Below are positions 7,281 to 16,334 of a DNA stretch of 50,500 bases, piece after piece. The notes under the pieces are model-generated. The model had not been told where the DNA came from. It saw nothing but the letters and a program-made list of their open reading frames with translations, and did not search any database. The stretch's first letter is position 1. Every line of letters starts with the position of its first letter. The translations under genes and the position numbers were made by a program. Origin of the DNA: Rhizobiales bacterium UBA1912 (GTDB lineage: Bacteria > Pseudomonadota > Alphaproteobacteria > Rhizobiales > Devosiaceae); assembly GCA_002337455.1 (NCBI GenBank), contig DDGC01000018.1, positions 1 to 50,500 of the forward strand, read 5' to 3'.

Positions 7281-8789
7281 TCAAGCGCCCATCGCGGCAA
7301 AGAACCCTTCAGGGTCATCCGCCTCGACAAGCTTGCCCTTTTCGATCACCAGAAACCGGTTGCTCACTTCGCGCACGAAGGCGCGGTCGTGCGACACCAG
7401 CACGCAACTGGCATCGTGTTCGATGATTTCGGCAGCCAGCGCCTCCTGCCCGGCGATATCGATGTGGTTGGTCGGCTCGTCCAGAAGGTAGAAATTGGGC
7501 TCCATCAGCCGCAGCGCCAGCAGCCCGAGCCGCGCTCTTTGGCCGTGCGAGAGGCGTGAACCTGGTGTCCAGTGGGCGTCAGGATCTATTCCCGCAGCGG
7601 CCAGCAGGCTCCGCGTGCGCTGATCGCCCTGCCCCAGCACCGATATGAAATCGAACGGGCTCTCGTTCTCCGGCACGAAATCAAGCGCTTGGTCCATATA
7701 TCCGACCACGAGACTCGGCGTCGCCTTGATGCCCTCGATAGTCTCGCCTGCCATCAGAACGCGCCGCAGTATCCTCACAAGACTGGTCTTTCCCGTCCCG
7801 TTGCGGCCAAGAAGGACAATTCTATCGCCTTGAAAGATATGCAGCTTTGGGACCGAGAACAGCTTTCGCCCGTCGGGCGACGCCACCGTCAGCCCCTCGA
7901 TGGAAACCAGGACCTTTGCATGCGTGCCACGGTTGGCCAGCCGGATATCCCCACTGCGCTCCTTGTGCAAAATCTTGGCCCGAGCCTCGATCTTCTCGGC
8001 CCGCTCGCGAAGCTGTTTTTGCTTCTTTTGCAAAAGGTCGCTGCCCGAATTGATGCCGATGTTTTTCAGTTTCGCCGACTGCTGGCGAAGCTGGCTCGCC
8101 TCTTTCAGGTCGCGCTCGCGTTTCACCGCGTCACTCGCATCCTCCTGCACCAGCGCGTCTCGTGCCCGGCTGTAGGGTAAAGGAAAATATCGGGAGGTCT
8201 CGGGCCGCAAAAACAGCGTGCGGTTGGTCACCGCATCGAGAAAACTCCGGTCATGGCTCGCCATGATGACCGGCACATCGCCGATCCCCGCAAACCATTG
8301 TTCTAAAGCCGTAATCTTCTCCAGATCGAGATGGTTCGTCGGCTCGTCGAGCACCAGAATATCCGGATCGGACACCCAGGCCCGCATCAGAAGCATCAGC
8401 CGCTGCCATCCCCCGCTCAGCGCCCGCACCGGCAAATTGCGGATATCCTCGGGCGTGGAAAGCGTATCGAGCACCACATCGACCCGCCAGCTTTCGCTCT
8501 CCAGCGTCTCGGCATCGAGCCCGGTCGCAACCGCATCGAACAGGCTGAGATCAAACAGCTTTTCCGGCACGACCTGCGGCACCATTCCGATCCGTGCGCC
8601 ACGCGAAAGCGTAATGTCGCCGCGCGTGAACTCGTTCTCACCGGTCAGGCATGTGAGCAGCGTTGTTTTGCCGGCACCATTGCCGGCCACGATCCCCACC
8701 CGGTCGCCAGAGCCGATGGTGAGGGTCAAATCATTGAAAAGATTGGCTTTCGCTGTATAGCCAGCGGATTTAAGGGCAATCGTCGTCAT
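7281..8789 (-). CDS. ABC-F family ATPase
   Basis: A 502-residue soluble protein with two fused ABC ATPase domains and no membrane segment, the ABC-F layout. These proteins act on the ribosome as translation factors or, in some branches, protect it from antibiotics. Visible motifs are Walker A GNGAGKTT (about 37-44) with signature LSGGWQ and Walker B ILVLDEPTNHLDL, then a second GRNGTGKTS, LSHGQ and FYLLDEPTNHIDI. The charged linker between the domains (KLKNIGINSG...EIEARAKIL) is the P-site tRNA interaction motif region. The start at 8789 (MTTIALKSAGYTAKANLF) is chosen over 8828 because the extra 13 residues do not resemble the family. The subfamily is not assigned. A 23-codon open frame with an excellent ribosome-binding site lies 120 bases upstream. 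Confidence 0.93.
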   Translation of the reverse strand: MTTIALKSAGYTAKANLFNDLTLTIGSGDRVGIVAGNGAGKTTLLTCLTGENEFTRGDITLSRGARIGMVPQVVPEKLFDLSLFDAVATGLDAETLESESWRVDVVLDTLSTPEDIRNLPVRALSGGWQRLMLLMRAWVSDPDILVLDEPTNHLDLEKITALEQWFAGIGDVPVIMASHDRSFLDAVTNRTLFLRPETSRYFPLPYSRARDALVQEDASDAVKRERDLKEASQLRQQSAKLKNIGINSGSDLLQKKQKQLRERAEKIEARAKILHKERSGDIRLANRGTHAKVLVSIEGLTVASPDGRKLFSVPKLHIFQGDRIVLLGRNGTGKTSLVRILRRVLMAGETIEGIKATPSLVVGYMDQALDFVPENESPFDFISVLGQGDQRTRSLLAAAGIDPDAHWTPGSRLSHGQRARLGLLALRLMEPNFYLLDEPTNHIDIAGQEALAAEIIEHDASCVLVSHDRAFVREVSNRFLVIEKGKLVEADDPEGFFAAMGA

Positions 8790-8909
8790 TTCAGTCTCGA
8801 ATATCCGGGATAGCCTGAAGCCACCCATTTCTGCCAGACCGCATGATGTTATACGGTCACGATCAGGGCAGAGCCGTGCGGAATTCGATTACGAAATGTC
8901 CGGTGACGG

Positions 8910-8981
8910 TCAGCCCTGCAACATCTGCTGCAGGGCGTAGACAGGGCCACGCTGACGATGGTGACGCCATTGTTCTATCAC
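8910..8981 (-). CDS. possible 23-codon leader peptide upstream of the ABC-F gene
   Basis: On the minus strand a GTG at 8981-8979 follows AAAGGAGGG with five bases between the AGGAGG and the start, the best ribosome-binding site in this part of the window. The frame encodes 23 residues starting MIEQWRHHRQRG and ending LQQMLQG, then TGA. It is basic and not hydrophobic. Short translated leaders control some antibiotic-responsive ABC-F genes by attenuation, so a regulatory role is possible. I see no convincing paired terminator/antiterminator in the 120 bases before the ABC-F start. A second GTG two bases upstream (8983) is in another frame. Confidence 0.4.
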   Translation of the reverse strand: MIEQWRHHRQRGPVYALQQMLQG

Positions 8982-9046
8982 ACAGCCCTCCTTTCGATTC
9001 CAGATACACCTAAACTATGCACCAGCCCAACGGGCGTGCGCAAGGT

Positions 9047-9967
9047 TCAGTTCGCCGTGCGCGGCGCGTATTTTTCCGCCAGCATCATCGCCGCTTTCCG
9101 GTCGATATCGGCGTATTGCAACACGCTGTCGGTCAGATACCCCTGGGCTTCCATCTGCACGCCATGCGCCTCGATGATTGCCCGTGCGTGGATCGGCTTG
9201 AGCGTTTCACGATAGTCCCGCTTCTCGGCGTTTTTTCCGCTCGCCTTGTGCGTCTCGGCCAATAGGCCCGCAGCCGTCTTCAGGCTCTTCTCGGTCACTG
9301 GAATCTTCATATGCGCCGCGAGCGCCTTGAGTTCCTTGATCGGATCGGACCGCAGATCCTCGAACCGTATGGCATGCACTTCGGGTTGCCGCTTGCCAAT
9401 CCAGCTCGCCACGTTCTGGCTCCACGATCCCTGCGGTTCCGATACGCGGGTTACGCCGCCCCGCACCCGCCGGTCGACGGTCATCATCGCCTCGATGACC
9501 GGCATGGGCTGCATGCCGGTCGCGTCGACAAGCGCAGCGGCAACATCGAGCGGCGAACGCACGATATAGGTTCCGCCAATCGAAACCTTTGTGTTGAAGG
9601 TCGGATGCCCGAAGAACGTGCCACGTACAGCATGCGTCCGCACCACCGGCAAGCCTCGCGTATCGCGTGACAGCAGCTCGTGGACCTGCGGCCGCGCCGC
9701 CGCAACTTCCTCTTCAGCAAGGCTGCTGGCGTCCTTACCGGTCACTTCCTTGTAAAAGCGGCCGTGGGAATCGAGCGGTATGATATTGTCGATATTGCGC
9801 ATATCGATCCGCTTTGGTGGATTGGTCTGGCCCAGCGCGATCATCAGGAAAATGGCCGACCGCACCCAATTACCGCCCGAACGCGGATAGGACGCTACGA
9901 AATAGAGCGGACGGATGGGTTTTGCCTGTTGGTCGGACACGCGCGGACTCCTCGGAACTGTCCGCAT
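9047..9967 (-). CDS. sulfotransferase-fold protein
   Basis: A 306-residue protein of the PAPS-dependent sulfotransferase fold. The 5'-phosphosulfate loop appears as YPRSGGNWVR (about 29-38) after the first strand YFVAS, and the 3'-phosphate region as TYIVRSPLDVAAALV (about 133-147), with the conserved Arg and Ser. EDLRSDPIKELKALAAHM (about 202-219) matches the helix after the conserved Phe-Glu-Asp-Leu found in the family. The acceptor is unknown; bacterial members sulfate lipids, glycans or small molecules. No signal peptide or membrane helix is evident. The neighbours give no pathway context, as it stands alone between parE upstream on the other strand and the ABC-F gene. Confidence 0.8.
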   Translation of the reverse strand: MRTVPRSPRVSDQQAKPIRPLYFVASYPRSGGNWVRSAIFLMIALGQTNPPKRIDMRNIDNIIPLDSHGRFYKEVTGKDASSLAEEEVAAARPQVHELLSRDTRGLPVVRTHAVRGTFFGHPTFNTKVSIGGTYIVRSPLDVAAALVDATGMQPMPVIEAMMTVDRRVRGGVTRVSEPQGSWSQNVASWIGKRQPEVHAIRFEDLRSDPIKELKALAAHMKIPVTEKSLKTAAGLLAETHKASGKNAEKRDYRETLKPIHARAIIEAHGVQMEAQGYLTDSVLQYADIDRKAAMMLAEKYAPRTAN

Positions 9968-10009
9968 TAGTTATCTGTCGCGCAGGTCACGCGCAACCGC
10001 GCGGCGGCA

Positions 10010-10180
10010 TCAGGCGAGAAAAAACACGGCCGCCAGTCCCGGCAACAGGATGATTCTGGGAAGGGAAAGGTGGGCAAGCCGGTACGCAGAACTCTTCAAT
10101 CCGGCCTGCAGCCACCTGAACACTTCGTGCCCTGACCCAGACACCTGATACGCAGCGTCCCGGGTAATTTGTGCACGCAT
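10010..10180 (-). CDS. possible 56-aa small membrane-associated protein
   Basis: A 56-codon minus-strand frame begins at an ATG (10180-10178) preceded by GGAG with a seven-base spacer and ends in TGA at 10010. It starts MRAQITRDAAYQVSGSGHEV, has an amphipathic middle (RWLQAGLKSSAYRLAHL) and ends in a hydrophobic tail PRIILLPGLAAVFFLA that could insert in the membrane. I do not recognise a family. It is read toward the sulfotransferase gene, whose start is 43 bases downstream, so the two may be co-transcribed. The ribosome-binding site and hydrophobic end argue for a real gene; the lack of homologues I can name argues for caution. Confidence 0.4.
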   Translation of the reverse strand: MRAQITRDAAYQVSGSGHEVFRWLQAGLKSSAYRLAHLSLPRIILLPGLAAVFFLA

Positions 10181-10454
10181 ACGGCAACTCCAAACACATG
10201 AACCGTATGAACAATTTTTATCGCAAGGGGCTTAAAAAAGTGCTGATGAGAGGCAAACCGAACGTAAACCGGGCCATGATTTTGCGTTCCGGAAGTGTCC
10301 CAGGATGAGAATGTGGCGCCGGAGGAAAGTTGCGCAGGCGCAAGCTCAATCCTGTTGAAACACCTTGGAATCTGTGGTGTTTCCGCTCATATAAGCCGCC
10401 ATATGATAGACCGGAATATCACTTGATTCGCCCGGCAAGAATTTTTTGAGGCCC
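10181..10454 (+). promoter_or_regulatory. parE upstream region with an 8-bp inverted repeat
   Basis: GAAACACC (10357-10364) and GGTGTTTC (10376-10383) are exact reverse complements with an 11-base loop, about 70 bases before the parE ATG. A smaller palindrome TTGCGC-AG-GCGCAA lies at 10330-10343. Either could be an operator or an mRNA hairpin. I see no other gene in this stretch; with the 56-aa frame it fills the 487-base gap between the sulfotransferase and parE. Confidence 0.4.
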
Positions 10455-12467
10455 ATGACCGACGACAACGATCTTTTTGGCGTCACGCCCCCCCAACCTG
10501 CCGCCGAGCCGCAGCGCCCCGCCCCGGCGCGCGCGCCAGCGCCATCTGGCTCTTATACGGCTGCAGATATCGAGGTGCTCGAAGGTCTCGAACCGGTGCG
10601 CCGCCGGCCGGGGATGTATGTGGGCGGGACCGACACCAACGCGCTGCACCATCTGTTCGCCGAAGTCATCGACAACTCGATGGACGAGGCGATCGGTGGG
10701 CACGCCACACGGATCGAAGTCCATCTCGGCGAAGACGGCTACATAACGGTGGTCGACAACGGTCGCGGCATACCGGTCGACAACCACCCCAAACAGCCCC
10801 ATCTTTCCGCCCTCGAAGTGATCATGACGACGCTCCACGCTGGCGGAAAATTCGATTCCAAGGCCTATGAAACCTCGGGCGGTCTGCATGGCGTGGGCGT
10901 TTCAGTCGTCAACGCACTGACCGACGACCTTGTTGTCGAAGTCGCGCTCGAACAGACGCTCTACCGGCAGACCTATTCGCGCGGCAAGCCGACCTCGAAG
11001 CTCGAAAACATGGGTCGCGTCAACAACCGTCGCGGGACGACGATCCGCTTCCATCCCGACGCCGAAATTTTCGGTAACAGCGCGCGCTTCGTCCCGGATC
11101 GGGTTTTCCGAATGACCCGCGCCAAGGCCTATCTGTTCGGCGGCGTCGAAATCCGCTGGTCGTGCGACGAGTCGCTGGCCACTGACGAAGTCCCTGCCAA
11201 GGCCGTTTTCCACTTCCCCGGCGGGTTGCGCGATTTCATCGAGCGCCGCATCGAGGGCAGAACGCGCATTCTCGACGATGTGTTCTCCGGCCGGATGGGC
11301 AAGCCCGGCAGCCACGGGTCGGTCGAATGGGCGATCTCGTGGTATATCGGCGATAGCTTCACGTCCTCCTATTGTAACACTGTGCCAACCCCCGACGGCG
11401 GCACCCATGAAGCGGGCCTTCGCACCGCCCTGCTCCGCGGCCTGAAAAACTACGCCGACATGGTTGGCAACAAGCGCGCTTCGGCCATCACTTCCGAGGA
11501 CGTTCTGGGCCATTGCGGGTCCATGCTCTCCGTCTTTGTTCGCGAGCCCGAATTCGTCGGCCAGACCAAGGACAAGCTCGCCTCGGGCGAGGCCACCCGT
11601 ATTGTCGACAACGCCATTCGCGACGCCTTCGATCACTGGCTGACCGCCTCGCCCAATCAGGCCAACAAGCTGCTTGAATGGACCATCGAGCGCGCCGAGG
11701 ACCGTCTGCGCCGCCGCAAGGAAAAGGAAATCGACAGGAAATCGGCCACCCGCAAGCTACGCCTTCCCGGCAAGCTGGCCGATTGTAGTCAGACAGCAGC
11801 CCAGGGCGCCGAACTGTTCATCGTCGAAGGCGACAGCGCCGGCGGCAGCGCCAAGCAGGCGCGCGACCGCGCCAGCCAGGCGGTGCTGCCCCTGCGCGGC
11901 AAGGTGCTCAACGTTGCCGGCGCCAGCCGCGACAAGCTCGCAGCCAACCAGCAGATTGCCGATCTGCTGCAGGCGCTTGGCGTGGGCACACGTGACAAAT
12001 ACCGGGAAGACGACCTGCGCTACGACAAGATCATCATCATGACCGACGCCGATGTCGATGGCGCCCATATCGCGTCGCTCCTGATGACCTTCTTTTATCA
12101 GGAGCTGCCCAAGCTGATCGAGGGCGGCCATCTGTTCCTCGCTCTGCCGCCCCTCTACCGCCTATCGCAGGGCGCCAAGACGGCCTACGCCATGGACGAT
12201 GCCCACCGGCTAAAACTGATGGAGGAAGAATTCACCGGACGTGGGAAGGTTGACGTCACGCGCTTCAAGGGCCTTGGGGAAATGCCTCATGCCCACTTGA
12301 AGGAAACGACCATGAACCCCAAATCAAGGACGTTGCTTGAGGTTCGCGTCGTTTCCGACCGCGCGGAAACCAGCGACACCGTCGACCGGCTCATGGGCAA
12401 CAAACCCGAGGCCCGCTTCGAATTCATTTCCGAAAAAGCGGCCTTCGTGACCGAACTCGACGTTTGA
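10455..12467 (+). CDS. parE: DNA topoisomerase IV subunit B
   Basis: The ATPase subunit of topoisomerase IV, which decatenates daughter chromosomes with ParC. At 670 residues it is the length of ParE rather than of the roughly 800-residue GyrB. Landmarks are the GHKL ATPase motif EVIDNSMDEA (about 69-78), GRGIPVD, the GGLHGVGVSVVNAL lid, the TOPRIM glutamate in EGDSAGGSAKQARDR and the metal site ADVDGAHI. A Pro-rich N-terminal extension (about 10-35) is typical of rhizobial ParE. The ATG at 10455 is preceded closely by GAGG; a TTG nine bases earlier is also in frame. ParC is not in the window. A perfect palindrome follows directly after the stop. Confidence 0.95.
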   Translation: MTDDNDLFGVTPPQPAAEPQRPAPARAPAPSGSYTAADIEVLEGLEPVRRRPGMYVGGTDTNALHHLFAEVIDNSMDEAIGGHATRIEVHLGEDGYITVVDNGRGIPVDNHPKQPHLSALEVIMTTLHAGGKFDSKAYETSGGLHGVGVSVVNALTDDLVVEVALEQTLYRQTYSRGKPTSKLENMGRVNNRRGTTIRFHPDAEIFGNSARFVPDRVFRMTRAKAYLFGGVEIRWSCDESLATDEVPAKAVFHFPGGLRDFIERRIEGRTRILDDVFSGRMGKPGSHGSVEWAISWYIGDSFTSSYCNTVPTPDGGTHEAGLRTALLRGLKNYADMVGNKRASAITSEDVLGHCGSMLSVFVREPEFVGQTKDKLASGEATRIVDNAIRDAFDHWLTASPNQANKLLEWTIERAEDRLRRRKEKEIDRKSATRKLRLPGKLADCSQTAAQGAELFIVEGDSAGGSAKQARDRASQAVLPLRGKVLNVAGASRDKLAANQQIADLLQALGVGTRDKYREDDLRYDKIIIMTDADVDGAHIASLLMTFFYQELPKLIEGGHLFLALPPLYRLSQGAKTAYAMDDAHRLKLMEEEFTGRGKVDVTRFKGLGEMPHAHLKETTMNPKSRTLLEVRVVSDRAETSDTVDRLMGNKPEARFEFISEKAAFVTELDV

Positions 12468-12468
12468 T

Positions 12469-12486
12469 CGTGCGCCATGGCGCACG
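12469..12486 (+). terminator. 18-bp perfect palindrome after parE
   Basis: CGTGCGCCATGGCGCACG begins two bases after the parE stop and can fold as a 7-bp stem with a CATG loop. The following sequence is AT-rich but not a T run, so termination is only likely. It could also be a protein-binding site. Confidence 0.45.
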
Positions 12487-12568
12487 CATTAATCTTGATG
12501 GCCAAATCAAGATTGACTTGAACCCAAGGTAGTTTATGGTCCCGCTCGTCAGAGGCCATACCCGTTCG

Positions 12569-12589
12569 CTTGCACGCTCCGCGTGCAGG
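12569..12589 (+). promoter_or_regulatory. hairpin in the leader of the DEAD-box helicase
   Basis: CTTGCACGC pairs with GCGTGCAGG (one G-U) around a TCC loop, about 120 bases before the helicase start. Leaders of RNA helicase genes are often structured and cold-responsive; that role here is inferred. The surrounding 243-base gap holds no convincing gene. Confidence 0.35.
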
Positions 12590-12710
12590 TTTGAGCCAAG
12601 TGTGGATGAAAGTGTACCGATTTCCGCTGGCGACACGTCGAGAAAGAACGAACCGGCAGCCCGCCTCACTTCTTCTTTATTCTCTGACCCGAACATGATG
12701 GACACCCGAT

Positions 12711-14153
<1,443 letters not shown>

Positions 14154-14475
14154 CCGCAATGATGGGGGGCGTGGCCTTGCGCCGGGTTGGGATCAAACAT
14201 TTGTTGACATCTCGGCTCGCGGCCCGTCCCGATGATTTTTCATCTGGACAGCGGCGCCCTGACGCTCTAGCTAGTCAGCGGTTCCATGCCGGGGGGCTCT
14301 GGAAGCGTTCGGAACGCCAGTCTGGTGTTTGCGATCGCAACCTGTACTGCAATCTGAAATTTCAATCCGCTTATCAACGGCCTTCGAACACGGTTCGGGA
14401 GTTGGACTTGGTTTAAGGCGCCCTTAAGCCCTGCCGGACTATGATTTGGCCAGAACAGGTGATGGTTGACGTAAC
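14154..14475 (+). other. 322-bp intergenic region before the diguanylate cyclase
   Basis: No gene is seen. TTAAGG-CGC-CCTTAA forms a perfect 6-bp inverted repeat at 14413-14427, followed 12 bases later by TATGAT (14440-14445), a good -10 element. The inverted repeat lies where a -35 would be, so it could be an operator overlapping the promoter of the GGEEF gene. No clear terminator for the helicase is visible. Confidence 0.4.
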
Positions 14476-15540
14476 GTGACGAACCTGGACTTTGACCGCG
14501 CATCAGGATTTGCCAACGCAGCGCTTGCCTTGCTCAAGCGCGCGCAGATTCCGCCGTTCCCGGTGTATTACGAACTGTTCTATACATACGCGACTGGGTC
14601 CAACGCCGAACTCAATACCCAGATCAACGCAATTCTGACTCGCTCGGGCGCGATCAGCATCGAGGAAGCCTCGCAATTGTGCGAGAAATTCCTCAAAGTC
14701 TCAGACATGGACGAAAAGCTGCGGGCCATGTCGCAGGTCATGAGCCGCAAGATCACCGACGTGAACCAGGCGATCGATATCGCCATGGTCACCGCCAGTT
14801 CCTATTCGGGCTCCCTCCAGCAGGCATCGGGCGACCTGGCCGTCGGCGGGATCGACGAGGACGCGCTCAAAATGCTGTCCACGCGCCTGCTCAAGGAAAC
14901 CCGCCGCATGCAGGACATGAACCGGCGCCTCGAGGCTGAGCTTGAAAACTCCAAGGACGACATTTCCGTTCTCCAGCGCGACCTCGACGAGGTCCGCAAG
15001 GAGTCCATGCTCGATCCTTTGACCAAGATCCCCAATCGTAAGTGCTTCGACGAACAGTTCTCCGCAGATCTGGAGCGCACTCACGCCCAGAACGCCACGA
15101 TGTCGCTGCTGCTCTTCGATATCGACAACTTCAAGGCGTTCAACGATACCTATGGCCACCTGACCGGCGATCAGGTGCTGCGGCTCGTGGCTCACGTGCT
15201 CAAAGCCAATCTCAAGGGACGGGATATGCCGGCCCGTTTCGGTGGCGAGGAATTTGTCGCCATTCTGCCCGAAACTGAGCTGGACGGCGCCATCACCGTT
15301 GCCGAAAACATCCGCCGCTCTGTCCAGGCCAAGGAACTTCTCAAGCGCTCGACCAACGAGAAGCTGGGCCGCATCACGCTGTCGGTCGGCGTTGCCCAAT
15401 GGCGGCCGGGCGATACCGCGGCTGCCCTTATCGAGCGCGCCGACAAGTGCCTCTACGCCGCCAAGGGCGCAGGGCGAAACCGTGTGATTTCAGAAAAAGA
15501 CCTTCCCGGCCTCTTTGATTCGTCAACTGACGTGGCGTGA
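14476..15540 (+). CDS. diguanylate cyclase (GGEEF domain)
   Basis: A 354-residue soluble protein that would make the second messenger c-di-GMP from two GTP. The N-terminal 140 residues are helical and of no family I can name; a coiled coil follows (about 140-180, MNRRLEAELENSKDDI). The GGDEF domain starts with the DPLTKIPNRKCF segment (about 178-190), carries the DNFKAFND metal site and the catalytic GGEEF at 256-260. The inhibitory-site position RxxD reads K-G-R-D, so feedback inhibition by product may be absent or altered. The start is GTG at 14476 with a weak ribosome-binding site. The stop lies only six bases from that of the convergent sufA, with no terminator between them. Confidence 0.92.
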   Translation: MTNLDFDRASGFANAALALLKRAQIPPFPVYYELFYTYATGSNAELNTQINAILTRSGAISIEEASQLCEKFLKVSDMDEKLRAMSQVMSRKITDVNQAIDIAMVTASSYSGSLQQASGDLAVGGIDEDALKMLSTRLLKETRRMQDMNRRLEAELENSKDDISVLQRDLDEVRKESMLDPLTKIPNRKCFDEQFSADLERTHAQNATMSLLLFDIDNFKAFNDTYGHLTGDQVLRLVAHVLKANLKGRDMPARFGGEEFVAILPETELDGAITVAENIRRSVQAKELLKRSTNEKLGRITLSVGVAQWRPGDTAAALIERADKCLYAAKGAGRNRVISEKDLPGLFDSSTDVA

Positions 15541-15546
15541 TCGCCG

Positions 15547-15933
15547 TCAGGCCGTGGCTTCGGCCCGTGCTCTGGCGAGGTCCGCAAGGTCTGCTGGCTT
15601 GAGCTGAACGCTCTCCCCACAGCCACAGGCGCCTTCCTGGTTGGGATTGTTGAAGGTAAAGCCCGACGACATGCGGGTTTCCTCGAAATCCATCACCGTC
15701 CCGAGTAGGAAAAGGGTCGCCTTGGGCTCGACCCATACCTCGACACCCTTGTCGCTGATGTGATCATCGCCAGCCACGGCTTCCTCGACATAATCGAGCG
15801 TATAGGCCATGCCCGCACATCCGGCGTTTTTCACCCCGACGCGCACGCCGATAACCGGCTTGTCGCTGTCTTCGATGATTTCCCTGATGCGCTCGGCAGC
15901 GCCATCAGTAAGCTGCATGATCGCAAAAGCCAT
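15547..15933 (-). CDS. sufA: A-type Fe-S cluster assembly protein
   Basis: A 128-residue HesB/IscA-family carrier that receives Fe-S clusters from the SufBCD scaffold or passes them to apo-enzymes. The three conserved Cys are visible: NAGCAGMAY (near 35-43) and the C-terminal GACGCGES. The ATG at 15933 (MAFAIMQLTDGAAERIREI) sits just after the stop of the DUF59 gene and is preferred over a GTG at 15942. It is the last gene of the suf operon. Its stop is six bases from that of the convergent diguanylate cyclase. Confidence 0.93.
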   Translation of the reverse strand: MAFAIMQLTDGAAERIREIIEDSDKPVIGVRVGVKNAGCAGMAYTLDYVEEAVAGDDHISDKGVEVWVEPKATLFLLGTVMDFEETRMSSGFTFNNPNQEGACGCGESVQLKPADLADLARARAEATA

Positions 15934-15935
15934 TT

Positions 15936-16322
15936 CTACCACCAGTTCAGCGCGACTTGCGCTTCCTCACTCATCCGATCCGGCCCCCAGGGCGGATCGA
16001 ACACCATCTTCACTTCGACGTCCTGAATGCCCTCGACCGAACGGGCGGCATTTTCAACCCAGCCCGGCATTTCGCCAGCCACCGGACACCCCGGCGCGGT
16101 CAGCGTCATGTCGATCGTCAGATTGCGGTCGTCGTCGAGGTCGACCTTGTAGATCAGTCCCAGCTCGTAGATGTCGACCGGGATTTCAGGGTCATAGACC
16201 GTTTTGAGCGCCGCAATGAGGTCCGCAGTGATGCGCTCGACATCTTCGGTCGGCAGCGCATCGCCACCCTCTACAAAGCTCTTGGCTTCGGCTTCGGTCT
16301 TTTCCAGTGCGGTATCAGTCAT
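15936..16322 (-). CDS. sufT: SufT-type DUF59 Fe-S assembly protein
   Basis: A 128-residue MIP18/DUF59-family protein that helps mature Fe-S proteins. The family core DPEIPVDIYELGLIYKV (about 44-60) and the Cys-containing TLTAPGCPVAGEMP segment are present, and the C-terminus ends FDPPWGPDRMSEEAQVALNWW. An acidic N-terminal extension of about 25 residues is typical of the rhizobial operon member, called sufX or sufT. It sits between sufS and sufA, the usual place. Confidence 0.92.
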   Translation of the reverse strand: MTDTALEKTEAEAKSFVEGGDALPTEDVERITADLIAALKTVYDPEIPVDIYELGLIYKVDLDDDRNLTIDMTLTAPGCPVAGEMPGWVENAARSVEGIQDVEVKMVFDPPWGPDRMSEEAQVALNWW

Positions 16323-16334
16323 GACGGTCCAATA

